This document shows positions 38,963 through 46,511 of a stretch of 46,511 bases of DNA, in pieces (position 1 is the stretch's first letter; each line of letters begins with the position of its first letter). Source of the DNA: a virus. The notes beneath the pieces are model-generated. The model did not search any database. It was not told the origin of the DNA and saw only the letters and a program-made list of their open reading frames with translations. Location: positions 1 to 46,511 of the IMG/VR virus record IMGVR_UViG_3300044812_000039; one strand, written 5' to 3'. A program made the translations under genes and the position numbers.

Positions 38963-41900
38963 GTGGCGAGTGCACCCAGCAACATCCTTTTCGGGCCGTT
39001 CTTCTACAGCGCCGCCCGGAACGAGTATCAGGTCCTCAGCTGGACGGAAAACGAGTCCGGTCCCTGCTCCTATCGCGTCGAGGTAAGAGCACCGGGCTCG
39101 TCGGTCTGGAATTACGTCACCGACGTCGCCAAGGGCGTCGGCTTTTGCCAGTTCGGAAATTACTCGAAATTCCTCTACGACCACCGCGTCACCTGCGTGC
39201 CATCGAGCGGCTCGTCCGCCTCGGCTACTCGCGCGCTCATCTCCTGGACGCGCACCAACGATCAGCCGCACGATCTCGCTCCCTCGATCGCGACCGCCAA
39301 CGGCAGCACGTCGCTTCTCTCGCTCCAGTGGACCGATCTCTCGTCCTACGTCTACGAAGTAGGCGTTAAGATTTTCCGCGTCAGCGGCTCCGGTCAGCCG
39401 ATCTGGTTCACCCGCACTTCGCCCGGCGGTTCCTACGCGCTGCTCCGCTCGAATGTCTTCCTCGATGGCTCACTCGCCAATGGCGCCAGCTCGAACTACG
39501 CCGCGACCTGGAACATCAAAGATGCCGCGGTCGCGATCGGCGCAGGCTCGCCCGATAGCCTCCGCGATGGCGACCTTGTCCGCGTTGAAATCCAAACGTG
39601 GTCCGGCGTCTCCAGCTCGCAGGGCCCGGAACCCGTCGTCACGACCGGCCTGCTTTTCACCTATCACGCGCCGATCTCGCTCACCACGTCGCAGCTGCTC
39701 GTCGCGACGAAGGATCAGCCTTACTCGGTAAACTTCGCCGCCGGCGCGATCGGCACGCCTGTTTCGTGGGCGATCTCGAGCACGCCGACCGGGCTCAGCT
39801 TCAACACCGGCACGGGTGTCCTGAACGGCACGCCGACTGTCCAGGGCACCTTTGGTTTCGATATCTCGGTCACCAACGGCGCCGGCCAGGTCACCACTCA
39901 GCATTTCACTCTTCAGGTCAATCCGGTCGCGATCCCGGTTATCTCCGCGCCGGCCACCGCTGCGCTCAATGTCGGCGTGGCCGCGAGCGTGCAGCTGGTC
40001 GCGTCGAATAACCCAACCTCCTACGCGATCGTCTCTGGCACACTGCCGGCGGGCCTCTCGCTCGACACTTCCACCGGCATCATTTCCGGCACGCCCACCA
40101 CAGCCGGCACTCCAACAGTTGTCTTCAAGGCAACGAACTCCGGAGGCGACTCGGCTAACTGGTCGCTCGCTTTCACCGTCACCGCGATCGCGGTCCCGGT
40201 CGTCACTTCCGCCACCACGGCCAGCGGTTACTCCGGCGATCCGTTCGGATACCAGATCACCGCGAGCAATTCGCCGACCGCATATAGCGCGGCCGGTCTG
40301 CCCGCCGGTCTCTCGCTCGATTCCACGACCGGCTTCATCTCCGGAACGCTCACCAGCACCGGCACTTTCTTCATTACGCTTCGCGCCTCGAATGCCGGCG
40401 GCATTGGCGCCGCGGTCACGCTCACGCTCACCGTTTCGAATCGCATCCCGACCGTCACCGGTGGATCCGCTTCAGCGACCCAGGGCCAGACCTTCGGCTA
40501 CCAGATTCACGCCGCGAATTCGCCGACCTTCTTTTCCGCTACCGGGCTTCCGAACGGCGTCTACTGCAACTCCACGAGCGGCTTCATCTTCGGCACGCCG
40601 AGCGAGTCAGGCACGTTCACCGTCACGCTATCGGCGCGCAACTCTGCCGGCACCGGCACCGCAACGCTCACCCTGACGGTCGCTGCTCCCGCGGTGTCGC
40701 CGCCGGTCATCAGCTCGCCGACAACGGCCTCGGGCAAGGCAGGGCGCGCGTTCAATTATCAGATCACCGCTTCGAATTCGCCCACCAGCTTCGACGCGCA
40801 GAATCTTCCCGCCGGCGTCTCGGTCGACCCCGTTTACGGGCTCATCACCGGCGTCCCGACTGTCTCGGGCACGTTCTATGTCACGCTCACCGCGTCCAAC
40901 TCCGGCGGATCGGGAACGGCGACGCTCACAATCACGCTCGCAGCCGCGCTGCTCCCGCCGGTCATCACGTCGTCCGCGACCGTTTCCGGAAGGATTGGGC
41001 GCGCCTTCACCACGTACCAGATCGCGGCCTCGAACACGCCGACCAGCTTCGGCGCGAGCAGTCTGCCCGCGGGTCTTGCGGTCGATACCAGCACCGGCCG
41101 CATCACGGGAACGCCGAGCGGAATACCGGGCACCTTCGTTGCCGTCATCACTGCGACGAATGCAGCAGGCACCGGCGAAGCCGAGCTGACGATCACGCTT
41201 GCCGCCGCGGTGGTTCCACCGGCCATCACCAGCGCCGCGACTGCCAGCGCCAAGGTTGGCCGCGCGTTCAGTTATCAGATCGGCGCTACCAATTCGCCGG
41301 CCAGTTATGCCGCGTCCGGATTGCCAGGCGGCCTAACGGTTAGTACCACCACCGGCCGCATCTCCGGCACGCCGACTGCGAACGGCACGTTCGACGTCAC
41401 AATCAGCGCGACGAACACCGGCGGCACAGGTGATGCGACGCTCACGATCACGGTCGCCCCCGCAGCGATCGCGCCGGTCATCACGAGCAACACCACCGAT
41501 GCCGCGCCCGCAGTTACCGGCTCGAACTTTTCGTATCAGATCACCGCGAGCAATGTTCCGACGAGCTTCGGAGCGACAGGACTTCCGGCCGGTCTCACCG
41601 TCAATACGACCACCGGCCTCATCTCCGGCAAGCCGACTGTTGCCGGTACCTACAGCGCGACGATTAGCGCCACGAACACGGCCGGCACCGGCTACGACAC
41701 GCTCGAGATTGTTGTTACCAGCGCGATCGCAGCGCCGGTTATCTCGATCTCCGGCGCTGTGCCTGGCGTCGTCGGCGTCGCCTTCAGTTACCAGATCGCC
41801 GCGACGAATTCGCCCACCAGCTACGGCGCGACTCCGCTGCCCGCCGGTCTCTCGCTCAACGCGACCACCGGCGTTATCTCCGGCACTCCCACCGCGGCCG

Positions 41901-43879
41901 CCACGACGTCCGTGGCGCTCACGGCGACGAACTCCGGCGGTACTGGGGCGGCGACGCTCTCGATCGTTATCGCCGCTTCCGCGCCGGTCACGCCGCCGCC
42001 GGTCATCTCGAGCGCGAACTCGATCTCGACTGCTGTCGGCACCGCGATCGATTTCCAGATCACGGCAACGCATTCGCCCACCAGCTTCGCGGCGACCGGT
42101 CTCCCCGCTGATCTCACTCTCGACTCCGCCACCGGTCGCATCACGGGCACGCCTGGCACGGCTGACACCTATATCGTCACGCTTAGCGCGACGAACGCCG
42201 GCGGCGCCGGTTACGGGTCGCTGCTCATCGACGTGCAGGCGATCGAAGGCGACGGCGATATCCCGGTTCGCGCGACGAGCTGCAAGTTCTGGGTCGACAC
42301 GGTCGCGAAGCGCCTGGTCTCCGGGTTCAACTCGAGCACTCCCGCCGACACGTACCGTTTTTTCCAGGGCGACACCCCTTCGGTCGATATCGTTTTCCTC
42401 GAGCCGACAGGCGACGTCTTCGCGCCTTACAAGGTCAAGAAGTACATCGGCGCCGCGGTGCGCGTCGGTGTCGGGAAACCGGCAGTGCCAACCTCCGGCA
42501 CATTCCCGCTCAAAGATGCTGCGCAGTCGACGGCGGCGATCGCCTGCAACGCCAGCGCCGCCGCTGTGCAATCGGCGGTCCGCGCCGGCCTAACGACTCG
42601 ATGGAGCGCGGCAGTGGTTACCGGACCCGACGGTGGCCCGTGGCGCATCGATCGCGGTGTAACCGGATCCGCGCCGGCCCTGACCGCCGACCCCGCGAAC
42701 CTGGTGCCGGATTCCGAAGTCCTGATCAAAGTGCGGCGCGACGGATCGAGCACACAGAACGCGCTCCAGACGGTGAGCCTGCAGCAGCTCTCGGCCGCTT
42801 ACTCCGACACCTGGACTCCGTTTGCACAACACCGCGGCTTCACCGGCGAGCTGAGCTTCGATACCGAAGGCGTCGACCAGATGATCGGCGCCGCGGCGGA
42901 AGTAACCGACGCGATCATCGAGATCGAAGTGACCCGGGCAGGATGCAAGCCGGAGACGCTGGTGCACGAGACGTGCACGGTCATCAACGATCTGCTCGAG
43001 AACGGGATCTACGGCGCGACTCCGAATCCGAACGCGGTCACGGCCGACCAGGACATTGTCGCCACGCCCGCGAACACCGGCACGGTCACGCAGCTGTTCA
43101 GCTGGATCGCGAAGCTCATCAAAGGCATCACCGGCAAGAGCGATTGGAAAACGGCGCCGGCGATCACGCTCGAGGCGGCGAAGACTCAGCTCGATGCGAA
43201 GGCGCTCGCGGCCGATCTGCTGTCCACCTTCCGGAGCGACATCAACGGGCCGTCGTCGCTCGCCGCCGTTCCCACTGTCGATCTGCACGGTTGGACGAAT
43301 GACGCGAACGACGGCCGGCCGGTCATGTTCACGTACCACAATGGGGACGACGACGGCACGATCGACACCTATCTGCTCGTTAGCGACGCCTACACCGACT
43401 TCAGCGCGCAGCAGCCAACGCAGGCAGTGCAGCCCGCCGATTTCGACGCGACCACCAACGCGAAGCACTGGGCGCTGATCAGCCGGTTCGACGACGGCGG
43501 CGCGATTGGTTTCGGATCTGTGATGATGCCCGAGGGCAGTTTGCTGGTGGTCAATGAGATCGTCTTCAACGTCGCCGGCCTTCTCGCGCTCAACGGCAGC
43601 GTCCTCGGCACCGTCAGTTTCGTTGCGAGTGCGTTTAACCTCGGGGGCGGGGCTCGAAGCGCCTTCTACAGCGGCTCGACTTCCGTCGACTGGAGAATGC
43701 CGAACCTCAGTGACGTGGCAATCGGCTACGAGATCATCGTAGGGCACGACGGCTCCGCAGGCACACTCACGGTCAAGAACAACGCCGGAACCAGCACGCT
43801 GGCAACGATGGCGGCCGGCGAAACATCGCTCTTCATTTCGCGCGGCGCGACGTGGAAGCGGATCAAGTTCGCGACCTAA
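38963..43879 (+). CDS. large tail fibre/tip protein with ten Ig-like domains
   Basis: 1638 residues from GTG 38963. N-terminal part (1-236) is fibronectin-like in composition. Residues ~237-1093 are ten ~85-residue repeats of the putative-Ig (He_PIG) type with the pattern FxYQIxAxNSPTSF, LPAGL, TGxISGTP, GTxxVTLxATN. The C-terminal ~545 residues contain a phage-like linker and an end domain with Gly-rich strands, ending in GATWKRIKFAT. Ig-like repeats on tails are thought to bind cell-surface sugars. Repeats 3-10 are most alike and probably arose by internal duplication. Confidence 0.85.
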   Translation: MASAPSNILFGPFFYSAARNEYQVLSWTENESGPCSYRVEVRAPGSSVWNYVTDVAKGVGFCQFGNYSKFLYDHRVTCVPSSGSSASATRALISWTRTNDQPHDLAPSIATANGSTSLLSLQWTDLSSYVYEVGVKIFRVSGSGQPIWFTRTSPGGSYALLRSNVFLDGSLANGASSNYAATWNIKDAAVAIGAGSPDSLRDGDLVRVEIQTWSGVSSSQGPEPVVTTGLLFTYHAPISLTTSQLLVATKDQPYSVNFAAGAIGTPVSWAISSTPTGLSFNTGTGVLNGTPTVQGTFGFDISVTNGAGQVTTQHFTLQVNPVAIPVISAPATAALNVGVAASVQLVASNNPTSYAIVSGTLPAGLSLDTSTGIISGTPTTAGTPTVVFKATNSGGDSANWSLAFTVTAIAVPVVTSATTASGYSGDPFGYQITASNSPTAYSAAGLPAGLSLDSTTGFISGTLTSTGTFFITLRASNAGGIGAAVTLTLTVSNRIPTVTGGSASATQGQTFGYQIHAANSPTFFSATGLPNGVYCNSTSGFIFGTPSESGTFTVTLSARNSAGTGTATLTLTVAAPAVSPPVISSPTTASGKAGRAFNYQITASNSPTSFDAQNLPAGVSVDPVYGLITGVPTVSGTFYVTLTASNSGGSGTATLTITLAAALLPPVITSSATVSGRIGRAFTTYQIAASNTPTSFGASSLPAGLAVDTSTGRITGTPSGIPGTFVAVITATNAAGTGEAELTITLAAAVVPPAITSAATASAKVGRAFSYQIGATNSPASYAASGLPGGLTVSTTTGRISGTPTANGTFDVTISATNTGGTGDATLTITVAPAAIAPVITSNTTDAAPAVTGSNFSYQITASNVPTSFGATGLPAGLTVNTTTGLISGKPTVAGTYSATISATNTAGTGYDTLEIVVTSAIAAPVISISGAVPGVVGVAFSYQIAATNSPTSYGATPLPAGLSLNATTGVISGTPTAAATTSVALTATNSGGTGAATLSIVIAASAPVTPPPVISSANSISTAVGTAIDFQITATHSPTSFAATGLPADLTLDSATGRITGTPGTADTYIVTLSATNAGGAGYGSLLIDVQAIEGDGDIPVRATSCKFWVDTVAKRLVSGFNSSTPADTYRFFQGDTPSVDIVFLEPTGDVFAPYKVKKYIGAAVRVGVGKPAVPTSGTFPLKDAAQSTAAIACNASAAAVQSAVRAGLTTRWSAAVVTGPDGGPWRIDRGVTGSAPALTADPANLVPDSEVLIKVRRDGSSTQNALQTVSLQQLSAAYSDTWTPFAQHRGFTGELSFDTEGVDQMIGAAAEVTDAIIEIEVTRAGCKPETLVHETCTVINDLLENGIYGATPNPNAVTADQDIVATPANTGTVTQLFSWIAKLIKGITGKSDWKTAPAITLEAAKTQLDAKALAADLLSTFRSDINGPSSLAAVPTVDLHGWTNDANDGRPVMFTYHNGDDDGTIDTYLLVSDAYTDFSAQQPTQAVQPADFDATTNAKHWALISRFDDGGAIGFGSVMMPEGSLLVVNEIVFNVAGLLALNGSVLGTVSFVASAFNLGGGARSAFYSGSTSVDWRMPNLSDVAIGYEIIVGHDGSAGTLTVKNNAGTSTLATMAAGETSLFISRGATWKRIKFAT
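39671..42240 (+). repeat. array of ten ~255-bp Ig-domain coding repeats
   Basis: Ten in-frame tandem copies within the tail fibre gene. Nucleotide identity between neighbouring copies is visible in the TTCxxYCAGATC, CTGCCCGCCGGTCTC and ATCTCCGGCACG blocks, making the array a likely site of recombination. Confidence 0.8.
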
Positions 43880-43902
43880 CATCGGGCAGCGCCGCCGGCG
43901 CT

Positions 43903-43908
43903 TTGACA
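43903..43908 (+). promoter_or_regulatory. start-proximal TTGACA element
   Basis: TTGACA 20 nt before GTG 43923. The constant distance favours GTG 43923 over GTG 43911 as start of the next gene. Confidence 0.5.
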
Positions 43909-43922
43909 CCGTGCGCGCAAGT

Positions 43923-44333
43923 GTGAATCTCGCGCGTCTTACGGCCTTCGCCGCAGTCTGCGCAGTCGGCGTGTTAGTCGGCCGGTTGCAGCCGCGAACA
44001 GATGTCTGGAGTGGCACCGATCGGCGGCACGGCAGGCTGCCGAACGACTGCGAGATCGTGGCGACTGAAGCGGTCGCGCGCATCGCACCGACGGGCGCGT
44101 GGGTGCGCATCCTGCGCGTTGTCTTCATCGATCGCGGCGGAGTTCCCCAGGGGCATGCCGTCGCCGTCTGGCAGCCGCCCACCGCGGCGCGGGTCGCGAT
44201 GTACGATCAATATTTCTGCGCCGGCGGCTGCACTCTCAATCTCGACGTCGCGAGCCACAATCCGCGCCAGATCGGCGGCGCAATCGCGCGTGCGCTCAAC
44301 CTCGCCGTCATCGAGGCGGAATTCCTCGAATAG
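43923..44333 (+). CDS. membrane-anchored protein of the lysis region
   Basis: 136 residues from GTG 43923 (GTG 43911 would add four). A short N-terminal hydrophobic helix (FAAVCAVGVLVG) could be a signal or anchor. The rest contains NDCE, GGVPQGHAVAVWQP and MYDQYF; the Cys-His-Asp order recalls papain-like or transglutaminase-like cysteine peptidases, but this is weak. Holds a copy of the CAGATGTCTG motif. Confidence 0.55.
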   Translation: MNLARLTAFAAVCAVGVLVGRLQPRTDVWSGTDRRHGRLPNDCEIVATEAVARIAPTGAWVRILRVVFIDRGGVPQGHAVAVWQPPTAARVAMYDQYFCAGGCTLNLDVASHNPRQIGGAIARALNLAVIEAEFLE

Positions 44334-44337
44334 CAAA

Positions 44338-44643
44338 GTGGACGGCGGCACCACATTCAATCCGCTCAGCGTCGACGCGATGTTCTCCCGCATCCTCGAG
44401 CGACTCGACTCGCAGGAAAAAGACCAGGAGAAGCGTCACACGGAAAACGTGACGGAGCTCCGCGAAATTCGCGCGCAGACGACCGCCACGAACGGCCGCG
44501 TCACCAAGCTCGAGAAGACGGCCGCCACCGTCGACCAAGTGAAAAAGCTCGAGGACCAACGGAATACCTTTACCGGCTACATCGCCGCGATCACAACCAT
44601 CGCCGGCATCGCCTGGGCCTTGTTTGTCCATTTCACGCGATGA
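44338..44643 (+). CDS. coiled-coil plus TM protein (XhlA-like, holin accessory)
   Basis: 101 residues from GTG 44338 (start uncertain). A charged coiled coil (about 15-75) is followed by one C-terminal TM helix (about 79-98, YIAAITTIAGIAWALFV). This layout is that of XhlA-type haemolysin/holin accessory proteins in phage lysis operons. Overlaps the next start by ATGA. Confidence 0.6.
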   Translation: MDGGTTFNPLSVDAMFSRILERLDSQEKDQEKRHTENVTELREIRAQTTATNGRVTKLEKTAATVDQVKKLEDQRNTFTGYIAAITTIAGIAWALFVHFTR

Positions 44644-45200
44644 AACGGTTCGTCATCATCGTCGTCGCCGCGCTCTTCGCGAGCTGCTCCGCTCCTCACA
44701 AATTTGCGCCGCCCAGCGTGGCTCCAGTCCGCGAGAAAATAGCCAACGCGCAAGAGCACGTCGCGAATGCACAGACCCACGCTGGGCTCGCAAAAATTGC
44801 CGTCGACCGCGCCCGCGCTATCGCGCCGGCTGAGCTGAACGATCTTCGCCAGGCGTTGGATCTCGCCAGCGCCGAAATCGATTCGCTCACCGACGAGCTC
44901 CTGCACGCGCAGACCGCGCTCCACGATGCGCAGCTAAAACTCGACACGCTCGAGAAGCGCGTAGGGGAGCAAACCGAGAAGCTCAACGCCGCGACCGAAG
45001 CCGCTCGAGTCGCGATCGGCAAATACCACCTGCTCAAATTTTACTTCTGTCTCATCGCCGCGGCCGCGGTCTTCCTCGTCGTCTTCTACTTCCGCAAGGT
45101 GCTCATCGCGATCCCGCCGCCGTTTAGCATTTACGCCGGCGCCGCCGCATTCGCCGGATTACCGGCCGCAACTTTCGGCGCGCTCTGGTTCCGGTTGTGA
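44640..45200 (+). CDS. unimolecular spanin candidate (lipoprotein with C-terminal TM)
   Basis: 186 residues. N-terminal lipoprotein signal ending LFASC (Cys16), then a long coiled coil (about 30-125), then two hydrophobic segments (131-151 and 160-184). A lipid anchor in the outer membrane and TM helices in the inner membrane joined by a periplasmic coiled coil is the topology of u-spanins such as T1 gp11, although those have one TM helix. Its place between coiled-coil/TM protein and holin candidate supports a role in the last step of lysis of a Gram-negative host. Confidence 0.6.
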   Translation: MKRFVIIVVAALFASCSAPHKFAPPSVAPVREKIANAQEHVANAQTHAGLAKIAVDRARAIAPAELNDLRQALDLASAEIDSLTDELLHAQTALHDAQLKLDTLEKRVGEQTEKLNAATEAARVAIGKYHLLKFYFCLIAAAAVFLVVFYFRKVLIAIPPPFSIYAGAAAFAGLPAATFGALWFRL

Positions 45201-45206
45201 CGTCAC

Positions 45207-45437
45207 ATGCAGGCGCTGAGTAATTGGATCTCTCGCGCGCTCTCCGAAGGCGACGGCTCTCCATCGAGTGCACGGGCGGTCTTCGTCGGAGTCGTGCTCG
45301 TTGGTCTCGTCGTCTTCGTGGTTGATTTCAGTCTGCACGGACTAACGGCGCCGAATCTGCAGTTGTTCGGCACGGTGATCGGAGCCTGCGGCCTCAACCG
45401 CATCGCCGGCCGGTTCGCCGAAACGAAGGACACCTGA
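45207..45437 (+). CDS. holin candidate
   Basis: 76 residues. One strong TM helix (about 24-42, AVFVGVVLVGLVVFVVDF) and a second weaker one (about 50-66), short charged ends. Size, topology and position directly before the endolysin fit a class II-like holin. Confidence 0.6.
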   Translation: MQALSNWISRALSEGDGSPSSARAVFVGVVLVGLVVFVVDFSLHGLTAPNLQLFGTVIGACGLNRIAGRFAETKDT

Positions 45438-45444
45438 CCCCGCG

Positions 45445-45450
45445 TTGACA
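45445..45450 (+). promoter_or_regulatory. start-proximal TTGACA element
   Basis: TTGACA 19 nt before GTG 45464. CACGCCG and CGGCGTG between it and the gene form a perfect seven-base hairpin (loop CGTT) whose right arm includes the GTG. Confidence 0.6.
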
Positions 45451-45463
45451 CGCCGCGTTCGGC

Positions 45464-46015
45464 GTGGGTTACAGCCAGAAGTTTCTCCGCGCTATCGGCT
45501 TCATTCTGCCGCACGAAACGGATTACGTCCGCGGCCACTGGGGCGATGACGCGTTTGTCGTGACGGAGAACGTTGCCGGCGATAGCGGCGGTCGCACGAA
45601 GTACGGCATCGATGCAAGCAGTCACAACGGAATCGACATCGCCGACCTGGACCGCGAGCAGGCAATCGAGATCTACTTCGATGAGTGGCAGCGCTACGGC
45701 ATTGAAGCGCTGCCGGAGAAAATTGCCGTCGCACAATTCGATGTTCGCGTAAACGGTGGCCACGCGACCACGTGGCTGCAGCTCGCGATGAATCGCGTCG
45801 GTGGAACGCACCTCACTGTCGACGGCGACATGGGCCCGGCCACGATCTCGGCCGCACAACACCTGAACGACGAGCAGCAGCGCGCCGTCCTGGTGTTGTT
45901 CATCCGCCAGCGCGACGCAAGGTTCGAAGCGATCGCATCCGGAGCGCGCGCAAAATTCCTCGCCGGCTGGAAGCAGCGCGATCGCGATCTGGAGAAGTAT
46001 CTCGGGATCGCCTGA
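45464..46015 (+). CDS. endolysin, glycoside hydrolase 108-like
   Basis: 183 residues from GTG 45464. The family pattern HE (His17-Glu18, catalytic Glu), followed by GDSGGRTKYGID at 39-50 and the later DVRVNGGHATTWLQLA, matches phage lysozymes of the GH108 type, which cut peptidoglycan. There is a ten-residue insertion between HE-x2-YV and the GG motif. No signal peptide, so release depends on a holin. Confidence 0.85.
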   Translation: MGYSQKFLRAIGFILPHETDYVRGHWGDDAFVVTENVAGDSGGRTKYGIDASSHNGIDIADLDREQAIEIYFDEWQRYGIEALPEKIAVAQFDVRVNGGHATTWLQLAMNRVGGTHLTVDGDMGPATISAAQHLNDEQQRAVLVLFIRQRDARFEAIASGARAKFLAGWKQRDRDLEKYLGIA

Positions 46016-46018
46016 CCG

Positions 46019-46231
46019 ATGACATACCTTCGCGCCGTTCCGACAGTGAAGCTCGCGAAGGTCGCACGCGGGATCCGCGTCGAGCTCGAACACCGCGCCG
46101 AGTACGCCGCGAGGTTCGGGATCAGCGCGCCCGGTCAAATCAGCCTGGCTGCATTTTGGCCGCCGCCGCTATCTCCATTGCTCCCCGTCGCGATCGCACT
46201 CGCCGCGCTCGCGTGGTGGGTACTCCGTTAG
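46019..46231 (+). CDS. small TM protein after the endolysin
   Basis: 70 residues. Basic amphipathic N-terminal half and a C-terminal hydrophobic helix (PLLPVAIALAALAWWVL). It may be a second holin-like or anti-holin component; evidence is position and topology only. Confidence 0.5.
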   Translation: MTYLRAVPTVKLAKVARGIRVELEHRAEYAARFGISAPGQISLAAFWPPPLSPLLPVAIALAALAWWVLR

Positions 46232-46238
46232 GTAAACC

Positions 46239-46511
46239 TCACCCACGACTGGTAACGGCCCGGGAACGCTGTTTGGGAAAGTCTGCCCAGATCAGGGCAG
46301 CCTTCGCCGGCCATGGGATCGTCTGCTCGAGTTCGCCGGCCGCGTTAAACACGCGCACCTCGCCGCATCTGCGCATCTTCATCCGCTCAGTCGCGTACGT
46401 GATCGCGTACTGTTTTGCGTCGGCCTCGATCCAATAAGGCTGAACGCCCGGCGCTTCGAATGCCTGCCATCCGCCGCGATGCGGCCTGATCTCGATGACG
46501 TCGAGGCTCAC
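46239..46511 (-). CDS. minus-strand protein reaching the window edge
   Basis: 90 residues visible; a GTG occupies the last three bases of the window, so the true start may lie outside. Strand-rich (GEVRVFNAAGELEQTIPW) with a helix (AKQYAITYATERMK). Similar in layout to small DUF2188-type proteins, unproven. It converges with the lysis genes. Confidence 0.55.
   Translation of the reverse strand: MSLDVIEIRPHRGGWQAFEAPGVQPYWIEADAKQYAITYATERMKMRRCGEVRVFNAAGELEQTIPWPAKAALIWADFPKQRSRAVTSRG

Noticed and set aside
39852-40676. Overlapping long frames in the tail fibre gene
   Set aside because: Produced by the repetitive Ig-coding DNA; products are Pro/Arg/Ser-rich without sense.
1055-42596. GCCTAAC/GTTAGGC copies as integron attC sites
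   Set aside because: They match the attC core pattern RYYYAAC/GTTRRRY, but copies are single, lie inside genes on both strands, lack paired partners at 57-141 bp and lack the imperfect hairpin. There is no integron integrase.
38963-43879. Diversity-generating retroelement target in the tail fibre
   Set aside because: No reverse transcriptase gene or template repeat is present, and the C-terminal end lacks a C-type lectin-like variable region.
20174-45466. TTGACA elements as sigma70 -35 boxes
   Set aside because: With standard 17-bp spacing the -10 box would fall on the start codon, and no TATAAT-like sequence is present there.
1-46511. Frequent GCGATCGC-like palindromes
   Set aside because: GATCGCG strings are common, but they follow from GC-rich Ala-Ile-Ala and Asp-Arg codon use; I could not show excess by eye.
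1-46511. tRNA or other structured RNA genes and CRISPR arrays
   Set aside because: No cloverleaf or regular direct-repeat/spacer array was recognised; gaps are too short for most RNA genes. The 4733-4846 repeats are coding and lack spacers.
1-46511. attL/attR direct repeats at the window ends
   Set aside because: The first and last ~150 bases share no repeat that I can see, and both ends lie inside genes, so the true borders are probably outside or the window was cut at gene ends.

Overview
The window is an almost gap-free, GC-rich block that reads as a temperate tailed bacteriophage or prophage of siphovirus type. It has a tyrosine integrase, a divergent regulatory switch, a long early operon with a replication origin, a DNA-maintenance region, and complete packaging, head, tail and lysis modules. 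The large terminase, S49 protease, A-rich frameshift site, long tape measure and gene order resemble the lambda lineage, but most proteins are recognisable only by position. The host cannot be fixed from the sequence. GC-rich codons, few Shine-Dalgarno sites and unusual A/C-rich leaders would fit a Verrucomicrobiota-like host, but that is a weak inference.

Layout. 1-2056 (minus): integrase, a two-helix membrane protein and a small putative regulator, divergent across an operator (2122-2152) from a second small regulator at 2153. 2153-13388 (plus): a tightly coupled early operon of small proteins joined mostly by ATGA-type overlaps. It includes several Cys-rich zinc-knuckle proteins, a protein with a tyrosine/alanine/serine minisatellite, an RMF-like domain protein, a ParB-family protein, a replication initiator with five iterons inside its gene, and a HerA-like ATPase with two winged-helix repeats. 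13431-20140: HTH proteins, a DUF3102-like protein, a ParB-like nuclease-domain protein, a damaged gene junction near 16110-16317, a DUF2786 protein, a SymE-like protein, an AAA+ ATPase and a separate protein that looks like the C-terminal half of RarA. 20193-32253: small and large terminase, two minus-strand genes, portal, protease, scaffold-like protein, major capsid protein, connector genes and a collagen-like gene of different composition. 32291-43879: tail proteins, a predicted -1 frameshift chaperone pair, tape measure, and a 1638-residue protein with ten Ig-like repeats. 43923-46231: lysis region with a coiled-coil/TM protein, a lipoprotein with C-terminal TM segments (unimolecular spanin candidate), a holin candidate and a GH108-type endolysin. 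A minus-strand gene runs to the right edge.

Four signals are not explained by the gene list: a 9-mer GCCTAACGA scattered across the window far above chance; a second dispersed motif around CAGACATCTG; a TTGACA-like element 19-22 nt before the start codon of at least nine genes, almost all in the late region; and an exact 29-nt leader repeat before two genes, with a degenerate third copy. All counts were made by eye.
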